This document shows positions 11,056 through 20,172 of a stretch of 64,000 nucleotides of DNA, piece after piece. The notes under the pieces were generated by a model, which was not told where the DNA came from, made no database searches, and saw only the letters and a list, made by a program, of their open reading frames with translations. The stretch covers positions 1-64,000 of the forward strand of contig MCGO01000131.1 in assembly GCA_002104985.1 (NCBI GenBank), given 5' to 3'. Position numbers and translations under genes: made by a program. Numbering within the stretch: position 1 is the first letter of the stretch; the number at the start of each line of letters is the position of its first letter. This DNA is from Rhizoclosmatium globosum. Its lineage: Eukaryota; Chytridiomycota; Chytridiomycetes; Chytridiales; Chytriomycetaceae.

Positions 11056-11416
11056 ATGAAAGCACCAACCAAGAACACCCTCAAAGATGAATTGGAGGCT
11101 GCCAAGGCCGAGCTTGCCAAATTGAAGGGTAGGGGACCGGGAGGAGGTATTGTTTGAGGGATCTGCAAAAGGAAAGAAAGGCCTAGTTTCTGCTATTGCT
11201 TTGTTGGGAACTGGATTGAAAGAGGGATTGGAGGCTCTGGGAAGAGGTATGGTGAACAAGCAGTCAGGAGGTGATTCAGAAGCAATGAAAACCCTGATCC
11301 AGCTTGCTGAGAGAACAGCAGATAAAACAGACAAGATGGCAGATTTAATTTCGTCTCTTGCTGCAATCTTGACTCAAGCAGTCGGCGGTGGAGCCCGGGT
11401 TGGAAGTGTTGCTTGA
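11056..11416 (+). pseudogene. Small helical protein, frame-shifted (copy 2)
   Basis: Identical to the sequence at 9465-9825 because it lies in the second tandem copy. It has the same internal stop and frame change, so the break predates the duplication. Confidence 0.35.
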
Positions 11417-11509
11417 TATGTTGATCCTTGCCTTTGTCTACGCCTTCCATTTCTCTTCTTATTTTTCTCAATAAATTTATTATCACTACTAAGAAAATTA
11501 AGTCTTTCA

Positions 11510-11846
11510 GGTTGTCCCTTGCAGCCCTTGCGTTAGGTACGGAGTCATAATGTGCTGGAAAAGTTGATATCCAGCGTCAGCAAGGAAGAATACATGGATG
11601 TTTTGACCAAACCACAAGCGGTTGAAGGCTGATTTGTTGCTGCAACTTCTGATCGCAGCAAGAACAAAATAAAGCGCATCTTGTGATCCACAATTGCCTG
11701 CATATTGAAGGCAGGAAATTCTTTTCGACAATTCCAGCCAAGAAAGTCAGCAAAGCGGCAAATTCTAAAAAAGGAACCATCAATTTCCCACAAGATGTTT
11801 GGAATCTTGTACAATTCTGCAAAACCATCACTTATTTCCTGCCTCG
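11510..11846 (-). pseudogene. PIF/Harbinger transposase remnant (copy 2)
   Basis: Second copy of the fragment at 9919-10255, with the same frame change between the EIDG block and the LADAGY block. Decay therefore happened before the tandem duplication. Confidence 0.65.
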
Positions 11847-12044
11847 GTTGTTGGCTCGGATTGTGTCATGTTGAAATCTTTGAACAAGGACCTTGTCCAC
11901 TTGCAGAACGTATTCACATACACAAGTTTTGGACATTCCAAACAAAGAACTGGCACTGGTATATGTGTTTCCGGAAGTTACATAGTGCAGAATTCAAGCA
12001 GCGATGAACTCAAATGAGGCTCAAATACAACAGAGGTTTCTCTT

Positions 12045-12067
12045 AAACCAGCCAGTGTGGCTGGTTT
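12045..12067. repeat. Perfect hairpin at the end of the tandem duplication
   Basis: AAACCAGCCA (12045-12054) pairs perfectly with TGGCTGGTTT (12058-12067) across a GTG loop. The duplication breakpoint falls at the loop: copy 1 keeps only the left arm (10454-10463) and then jumps to the start of copy 2. Confidence 0.8.
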
Positions 12068-13850
12068 GCCTTCTTCCCATTGAAAAACACGTATGGAGAA
12101 GAGGCGTTGAACTGTGGCACGTTCCGAGCGCCAATCAGATGACAGCTGAGTTAGGCCTTGAGGGCAAATCTAAAGTGATGAGATGTTCAATCAATTTTTT
12201 AGATCATTTTTTATACAAAATGTGTTTATTGTACATTTTATACCTCCCTCGCATCCTAGTTAGCATCTTTTCTTTTGATACATGCCCTGTATGAACAGCA
12301 TCATTTGAAAACAAGAGCATGGACACTAAAAAATTGCGTATCTGTTTGAGATTGAAGGAAACCAACAATATCAACATTGAAAAATAAAACTCAACAAACA
12401 AATAAAATCAGATGGAAATTACCAATGAAGAAGATGTAACTTGATAGTTTCTATTTGATTAAAGAAGGTGGCTCTTGCAAACTAAGATGATTATAATACT
12501 ATGAGCATGATATTGTAAACATTTGAAGTGGGCATTCTTGACAGCTATCCTACTTTCTTCGCGCAGACTCTTAATCAAACAAATCATCCTGTCAACAATT
12601 AAATAAAATCACCCAAGACTTTCTTCTATTAATTCTAAAAATCAAGGAATCACTATGTGAAAACTTTCTCAAATTGAGACATTTGTGTTGCGGAAGCTTC
12701 TTGACAAGATGAGTCTAAGATTGGAAAGCTTAAAACTTAGAGCACTTGGATTTATTGTGAGCTAAGAGGACTTACATTAGTGAATATTTTGGGTTGGTGT
12801 TAGCACACTTATACCTTTTGAAGATTGTCCTTATAAGCATTTATTTTACAAAAGGAAATAATGTAGAAAAATGGTAATAAGAAGATAGAAATCAGTTAAA
12901 AAATTGTATGTCAATCAATATGCAACCGTAAGCAGAAACAAATAAGACTTGCTGAACAAGTACATCCCTGAAAGTAAGGACATGGCCTGAGGCATATGTT
13001 TTGCTGTTCATAAATTCAGTAGGAGGATGTTATATCTGCGGAATTCATACATCTTAAAAATATTGACTGAAAGCAAGACAGTTGTTATTAAAGTGGCATA
13101 GAATAAGGAAGCTCAATAAGGCAGCCACAGAAACCTTTAGAGAACTTCAACATTAAACCTTCTTTAATTGTTCTTTTCTTGAATGTCAGTGTTGCAAGCA
13201 GTATCTTCAATCAGTGTTCCTGACTGATGGGTAAGAAAGATGGAAGCATACACTCAATGACAGAAGATTACCATAGACTTTGAAATTGGTACAAAGTAGA
13301 GGGAGCACGCTGATGGAAAATGGTGGTTTTTGTAGAAGTCAAAAAAAGGAATGGCTTGGAAAATGCCTGTGATCTGACCAATTTTTTGCAATGTGACTAC
13401 CCCAATTTTCACATCTTCACTTAGTTCCACATCTGTTATTTATTACTTCCCATGCAGGTTTTGTTAATTAAATTGCAAAATATATAATGAAAGAATTAAA
13501 CATGTGGCCAGTTTGACTGTCCCGCAAAAGTCCATTCAAACTCACCTCCAACTTTTTTAGAGAGACTATAACTAACATTTAATTCAAGTTCCATGTGGTT
13601 TACAAAAAACAAACCTCAAGATGTAAATGCATTGATTAGACTGGCTAGAATCTTTTGTGTCTGCGTGCCCAGGATTCAGATTGTTGCAGGCAACATAATG
13701 TAGACAATAATAGCCGCCATTGTGAGTAAGTCTCCCTAAAGTCCTTGGTTCAACTTGTTGTATAAAAAAATTAGTCAAGAGCTTTCATTTTCATGGAATC
13801 TGGGGAAAATATTGAATTGAAAACGTCCACCAAAGCAGACGTGTTGGAAT
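12068..13850. other. AT-rich sequence without recognisable genes
   Basis: Nearly 1.8 kb of AT-rich sequence dense in stops on both strands. The few short open frames (for example 13584-13778, minus) have no recognisable content. No inverted repeats or tandem arrays stood out by eye. Confidence 0.45.
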
Positions 13851-13854
13851 TTCT

Positions 13855-14818
13855 TCATCTAGGTTCATCAAGACTTTGGTTGTAGTTTGAGCTGCTTTGC
13901 TGCAGGTATGAGGAGCATATGAAAGAATTATTGAGAAGTTTCTTGCAGTTCCAATGTCCACTCATATACTTCACAGAAAAGTTCAAAATTCCTCCATTCT
14001 CCTCCACAACAGCTTCTGGATGCACATTTTGATGTTCCTCGTCTTCAGGTTGAGGTAATTGTGTATAAGTGGCTGTCAAGAAAGAACTTCAAATTGGAAT
14101 TTATGATGAGACAGTTGGAGTACAGAGTCTCTGTGAGAGAACGCAGCATAAAGACAAGGGGGTTTTCTGTTCTAACGTGATTGGCCTCCTCTTCAGTTGT
14201 GTGATCCAAAATGATATAGCCTTGCTTTGTTGGATTGCGTATCATTCTGAGAATCATTTTCAAATATTGTAATTCCCTTGCTTTTATAATCGCGAGTTGT
14301 ACTCAAGGAAGCTTTGCTTACCTGAATGCAATCTGCTTCAGTGTCCTTGGGGGTAGGGATGTGCGATCTCTTCTATTTTGGGGACCTTCTCTTCTCTGCA
14401 GGCAATTGCGACGCGTATTGTACCTTTCCAAGAGGCCTTGATAATACCATCCCTGAACGCATTCCACAAAGACCTTAATGTTGAGCAATCAAGTTGCGAT
14501 AAGGGCAGAATTTTTTTGTCCTTCTTCTGAACATAGATTTTCTTTATTTGGAACGGAATATTTTAACTTTGTTTCTATCATGATGATCAAAATCCTTGAC
14601 TATGAGGGCAATGCACTCCACGCGTTCTGCGGAAAGAATTCCCTGCGTCCAACCAGTTTTAAGTGCCATCCAAGCAAAAGCTCTTTGTCTTGAACATTGA
14701 ACGTATAAATAGCCTGCAATCCTTTTGTCTCTGTGTTGTCTGACAGATGCAGATCCTGAGAATACACAAAGAACATGAGCAAACATTGGCAGCTTGGGCT
14801 CCAATTCTCCTTCATCAC
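13855..14818 (-). pseudogene. Unidentified coding remnant
   Basis: Several minus-strand pieces read like protein in the right order but in different frames: DNTETKGLQAIYTFNVQ near 14750-14690, SAERVECIALIVKDFDHHD near 14640-14580, NIKVFVECVQGWYYQGLLER near 14480-14420, and RMIRNPTKQGYIILDHTTEE near 14250-14190. No single open frame connects them, and I do not recognise the family. They suggest a broken gene or transposon protein, but chance open frames remain possible. Confidence 0.25.
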
Positions 14819-14849
14819 GAGGTAGAGGGAACAGGGTGTTGGCAGATAT

Positions 14850-15010
14850 TTGTGGATTCGAACGATTTCGTCAAAAGTCGGTCGAAATCACCCAAAAATC
14901 AACCAACTGGCTGATTGCAACCAGATAAAATAGTTCATTTCATTCATGCAACCAAATAATAACCCGATTTCAACTGATTTAAACCGATTTCAACCTATTA
15001 CCGACAAGTC
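14850..15010. repeat. Cluster of imperfect short repeats
   Basis: Short related motifs occur in both orientations: GGTCGAAATC near 14880, then CCGATTTCAAC, CTGATTTAAAC and CCGATTTCAAC near 14960-14995, ending at CCGACAAGTCGG. The pattern resembles the end of a degenerate inverted-repeat element, but no partner boundary is seen. Confidence 0.3.
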
Positions 15011-15511
15011 GGCTCGAACTTCGAAATGAAACAGATGGTTAAATAAACAATAAAGGGGAGGAAATCATTTAATGGACTCATCCATTGACTAATAGTAATT
15101 ACTAATAAAACCAAAGGAAGTGCCAACGCCATGGTAAGACCCTCCATCACAACGCTTTCTATTTACAGCTCTTTAAGTCTTGAAGCGAATTCAGTTCTAA
15201 CTCACAACTTTATTCTTGATACCCGCTTAGGTTTCTCATCAACGATACCATATATCAGTTGTGCATTTGTCAGTTTCTGACTAACCCACTTCATTCCCAC
15301 TCCCGACACGAATGCAACTCTCAATCACAGCTAATCTTTCTCTTCCCCTTAGTTCAAATCTTATTTCTCATTTGATTATGATAATTATGACGGCTTGACG
15401 CACGTGGTATGACGGCTCATTTACCGTGCGATTGCATCATCGTCCAAGTGATATCGATAAGAGGAAACCAAATTTCGTTTCCGATCCGAAGAAAAAAACA
15501 AAACTTCAACG

Positions 15512-17353
15512 ATGGCAGACAAGGATGCTGTGCAGGTCATCAACACCTCATCCGGGGGTCAACTACACCGTAAACTGCAAGCTCGTCACTTGGAAATGAT
15601 TGCGATCGGTGGTACAATTGGGTAATGTGTCTATGTATTTGCCACTAAATTTGGAACCTGTCAAACTAACGTCCACTCACTCTTTTATCTCCTTTCAACA
15701 TATAGAACTGGACTCCTGTTGAAGTCTGTGAGTAGAGAGTGAATTCCATATTTTGGCTTGGGGCACTTCTATGGCTTGTTCAGAACCTTACCTTCCAAAA
15801 CTGAAAACAGGGAGGATCTATTTACACGGCTGGTCCACTTGGTGCATTGCTTTGTTTCCTTATCGTTGGAATCCAAGGTTATGCCGTAACTGTCGCACTG
15901 GGTGAAATGGCGACTTTGATCCCAGTGTCGGGAGCATTCTCTCACTTTCCTGGTCGTTTCGTGTCTCCTGCGCTGGGACATGCGTCTGGATGGAATGTGA
16001 GTACTTTCGAATATTTTGGCGGGTGTTTATGTAACAGGGCCCTCTTAGTACTGGTTGAACTGGGCTGTCACAATTCCAACTGAGATGGTCGCCGTCGCCC
16101 AATTCATGCTTTACTGGCCAAATGCCCTTCCAAACTGGGCTTGGAGCGTTATCTTCTACATCCCTATCGCTGCCGTCAACTTGGTCACTGTTTTGGCATT
16201 TGGAGAGATTGAATTCGTTCTCAGTATCGTCAAAATTGTTGCAGTCGTGTTCTTCTTGATTGTTGGTACTTTTGTTTGGCTTGGGGTTGGACAAGGCGGT
16301 ACGGGTCCCCTCTGGTTCAAGAACTACTCACCAGCGATTAAGGGAGACGATGGATTCAACAGATTCTTGAACATTGCTTCAGGATTTACCACCGCATTCT
16401 TTTCATATGGTGGAACCGAGCTCGTTGGACTGACTGCCGCTGAAGCTGACAATCCACGCAAGTCTGTACCACGAGCCATCAACGGAACATTTTACCGTAT
16501 CTTGATTTTCTACATTGCAGCTATCTTCCTCGTCGGTGTCTTGCTTCCTCCAGACTCTGAAGTTCTCGACCCATATTCTGGAAACGGAATTCAACAATCT
16601 CCTTTCGTCTATGTTTGGACTGTTATTGGAATCGACGGCGCCGGACACCTCATGAACGCAGTTATTCTCATCGCCGCACTTTCTACTACAAACTCTGGAG
16701 TCTACGCTTGCTCAAGAACTTTGCTTCGTCTTGCTGAGGATGGCAGTGCTCCCAAATTCTTTGCGAAAGTTGACAAGCGAGGAATTCCAGTAAATGCTAC
16801 ACTCTTGTCTCTTGCCTTCGGGGTTATCGCTTTGATTGCCAACTATGGTGATGCAAGTGGTCAAGTGTTTAACTTTTTGTCCAATTTGTTCCCAGCCATT
16901 GCCTGGATTATTATTTCATATACTCACTTGCGATTCCGTCGAGGATATATCGCGCAGGGAAGAAGATTGGAAGACCTTCCATATATTGCCCCATACTTCC
17001 CTTATCTTGACTTTACTTCCCTGACAATTGGATTCGCAGTCATCATTTACATGTTCTTCTCCGCCTTTTACCAAGTCTCTACCTTTGACGTCAACTGGTT
17101 TACAGGATACTCATGGATCTATGCCGGTTATCCCATCGTTGGATTTATGTTCCTCGTTGGTGGCTGGTTGCATGGTCACAGAAACGGAACCGGATTCTGG
17201 AGTGGTTTCAAGCTGATTCGATATGAAGATATGGACTTTGAAACTGACCGTTTGGTGGAGACTCCTGAACAAATTGCTGAGAATGCTTTCATCAAGGAGA
17301 AGCCAAAGTCAACAAAAGAATGGGCGAAGAAGATTTGGTACAAACTGTTCTAA
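15512..17353 (+). CDS. Amino-acid permease (APC superfamily, YAT type)
   Basis: Four exons join in frame: 15512-15621, 15706-15727, 15811-15996 and 16049-17353, giving 540 residues, the usual size. The protein has a short cytosolic N-terminus, then the family signature LEMIAIGGTIGTGLLLKSGG at the first membrane helix, GWNYWLNW across intron 3, FFSYGGTELVGLTAAEADNP in the middle, and twelve expected hydrophobic spans. The C-terminal tail is charged and cytosolic. It should be a plasma-membrane proton-coupled amino-acid importer; the substrate cannot be read from sequence. The first two introns sit inside the conserved helix-1 region and leave a 22-nt micro-exon. An AATAAA lies near 17380. The 5' leader after 15430 is gene-free. 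Confidence 0.93.
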
Positions 17354-18022
17354 GATAGCAGAAGGTTGCTTCATAGAATGTAATAAATTACTACGTGGTT
17401 ATAACGTTCTTTTTATTATATCAAGATTGAATTCAGATTTTGTTCGAAACTGGAAGTGCGGATTTTACACTGGTTCTCACTTAGAAGATCCAAGAATTGA
17501 TGGAGACTGAAACCTTAGAAATTCCTCTCCTCATGCTACTCCTACGGCTGTCCAGCTTGCATACACTTGCATTGGTAACCAAACCAGCAAGTTTGTTAAT
17601 GCATGATTTGATGCAGACAAGACAGGCCCACGTTGCGATATATACTGTTATATACTTTCACCACAATCTCCACCTCCTACACTCTTGCCATAATTACAAC
17701 TGTTACTATGCAACGTTTCAGGGCCAGAATGAGTATCAATGTTTTCAGCTCTCTTCCTCCAAGTCTGAAAATAATGCGCATAGTCAGAGGTATTTTTTGC
17801 GATTCTCAACATCCAAGTCCCAAACGCGCGATTCCAGAATGTCATTGGGGATTAAAAGAGTTTTTTTTTATGATGAGCTGTGTGTCCCCACAGAATGCTT
17901 GACTTTGTTTGAGGCCCTTTTAATCTATTTCTAAGTTTGAAATTGAATACAATGACCCTTTTTCTTATTTATCTAAACGGAAATAAAAAGCCACGTGATT
18001 TGTATCCAAGATTTCCAATAAA
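17354..18022. other. Intergenic; no gene supported
   Basis: Open frames exist (up to 145 codons at 17497-17934, plus) but have no motif, no signal sequence and irregular composition. I treat them as chance frames in the 3' region of the permease and the promoter of the kinase gene. Confidence 0.45.
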
Positions 18023-19847
18023 ATGGCGACAGCCCCATCCCGTTCCCCCCTCGGACGTATCTTCTGGCCAGCGCTGAAGAAGAGTGTGATTGTTGAAGCA
18101 AAACCAACACACAGCCTTGAGTTAGAAAATCGAGCGAAGGTACGTTGCTTTTGATTGGGTGTGTTTTCTTTCTATAACGCTTTCCCCGTTGCAGTTTCAA
18201 GCTTCTCTCTCAAGAGAACATCAGCTCTTTTTGGAGAATCGACTGTTGAAAGAGGTGACGATCTCATTTCAAACGTTCATCATCAATTGTAACACAAACT
18301 TCAAAATCAAAAGACACACAACGCCGAAATTATTCTGCAAATGACATTAACCAGACAAACAGCTTTGAATCTGGAACTTATGGAACAAAACATCAAAACG
18401 GAAAAAGGAAGAGCCGACGTAGGAATACTCGTTGTAAATCTCTCCTAAAACACGAACAGGAGCTCGAAAAGAAATTGCGCACCACCCTCAAAGAAAATGA
18501 AGCACTAGGCGAGGAATTAGCCGCTGCCAAAGCTAGTTTCCAAATAACTTTGTACAAAACACAAACCGCTCATCAAATGGAGCAAGAGTTGCAAGCAACC
18601 ACTCATAAAATGGCCCTACAGAATTTGATGGAAAACTCCAGGACCGAGTTCAAACGTTTCGTTCAGGATTGTCTTGTTTTTCAAAAGGAGCAGGTTTGTA
18701 GTTTTAAATCGATTTGAATAAACTCAATCCATTCAGGTACGCAACGACATACCAAGCTATCCTATGCGTTTCTGCACGTTAGGGTAAGTCTATTACGACT
18801 ACATCATTGTGCATTGAACTTTTATCTAGAACCGATATGGAAGAAATTGTGGAGGCTGCACCTGAGATGTCAGACGTGGTCGCTGAAAAAATTATGCGTA
18901 AGTTGAGGTACCCCTCACTTCGAATACATCGCTAATAACAAATTACAGTATCTCGAAGAACTGATCCAACACGTTTCGGAAACTACCGATTTCAGAAAAA
19001 GCTCGGCGAAGGCGGAACTGCTGTAGTAAATTTGTACAAAGATTCGAGAAGCAACAAGTTTGTTGCAATCAAGAAGTTGTCAGAGGCAGTATTGATGGAC
19101 TTTGCAATGGAAGTGGAGGTTATGTCCATTGCAAAGCACCCTAATTTGCTTCCATTGTTGGGTTTAAATTTTAAAGTATCGGGTTCGGGTTTTTTGACTG
19201 TAGCAGGGGAAATTGTGATGGATGTTGTCGAGTTTGGACTTCAAGGTCTCATGGATCGGCCTAAAGTGTCATTTCTATGGATTCAAAGTTTAGCATTTCA
19301 GCTTCTGGATGTTGTACAATACCTTCACGATGTGCTTGGGGTGGTGCATCGTGATATCAAACCAGAAAACATTAGATTGACAAAAGGTGGAATTCTTAAA
19401 CTTGGTAAGTACTTTTAATTCTAGATTGGGGAAAAAATTATATCTTAAAAATTCTTGATAGTGGACTTTGGAGCCGCAGTTTTTATGAAGAAAGGTCAGG
19501 AAAGCAGAGTCCAGGGTTTGACAAGGTGGTGCGGCACACCAGATCACTCAGCCCCAGAAGTATTTCAAAGGCGACAATATGGTAGTTCGGTAGATATCTA
19601 TTCGGTTGGAACGATCCTCGAGTATTTGCAGTGGATTATGGACGAGGCTGTCCCTCGCGTGCACCGAAACATACTCAATGAACTTGTGAACGTGTGCAAA
19701 AATGAAAATCCATCATTAAGACCCAACGCAGAGGAGGCTATGATGCATTATCTCTTTGCGGGTGTGGACCTTTCAGAACCAGAACGGTACCGCCCAATTC
19801 GAGACTATTTTGCAAAGCCTTGCTTCCCTCCTTCCTATAACCATTAA
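18023..19847 (+). CDS. Serine/threonine protein kinase with N-terminal coiled coil
   Basis: Eight exons (18023-18139, 18195-18254, 18314-18418, 18460-18693, 18737-18783, 18830-18897, 18949-19404, 19462-19847) join in frame to 490 residues. Residues ~25-170 are a Leu/Glu/Lys-rich coiled coil (LELENRAK, ELEKKLRTTLKENEALGEEL). The kinase domain begins near residue 210. It has a glycine loop (KLGEGGTAVV), the ATP-anchoring lysine (VAIKK), an alpha-C Glu (FAMEVEVM), the catalytic loop VVHRDIKPENI, the DFG motif split by intron 7 (VDFGAAVF), and an APE-like SAPEVF. All catalytic residues are present, so it should be active. The coiled coil probably drives dimerisation or targeting. I cannot assign a kinase subfamily; substrates are unknown. 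The exon-3 acceptor was chosen to keep the coiled coil in frame and is the least certain junction. Confidence 0.85.
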
Positions 19848-20172
19848 ATGATCCGTTTCTTTATTTGTCTTGTAAGTGCTTTCACTTACAACTTCGATAA
19901 CTTAGTCTCGTCCTTTCCAGAATAATTAGTACCCAAGAAAACCACGAAAAAACAAAAAACAAGCACATTTTTATTATCCCATAGAGAAAGTAAGTGAGCA
20001 AGTATTAATTCAATTAAAACAATCAAGAACTAACCCCAATAACTACTGCTTATTATTCTAGGCAAGAAAAGAAAGAGAAAACGAGAGAAAAGAATGAAGA
20101 TGATGCAAATTGTCAAGACTGCTGATTCAAGTTGGAAAGAAAAAACACCAACAAACACACGCGCAACACTTG
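19848..20172. other. Intergenic region between kinase and centromere-type gene
   Basis: AT-rich and A-rich sequence with AAAAACCACG and GAAAAGAAAG tracts, no protein-like frame. It must contain the kinase 3' end and the promoter/leader of the downstream gene. Confidence 0.4.

Larger units (their letters stand above)
10464..12054 (+). repeat. Tandem direct duplication, copy 2 (1591 bp)
   Basis: Exact-looking second copy of 8873-10463, directly adjoining it. Its right edge lies inside a 23-bp hairpin-forming sequence (12045-12067), which is present whole here and only as its left half at the end of copy 1. Confidence 0.93.

Noticed and set aside
17497..17934. 145-codon plus-strand frame after the permease
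   Set aside because: No motif, no signal, composition of AT-rich 3' sequence; not supported as a gene.
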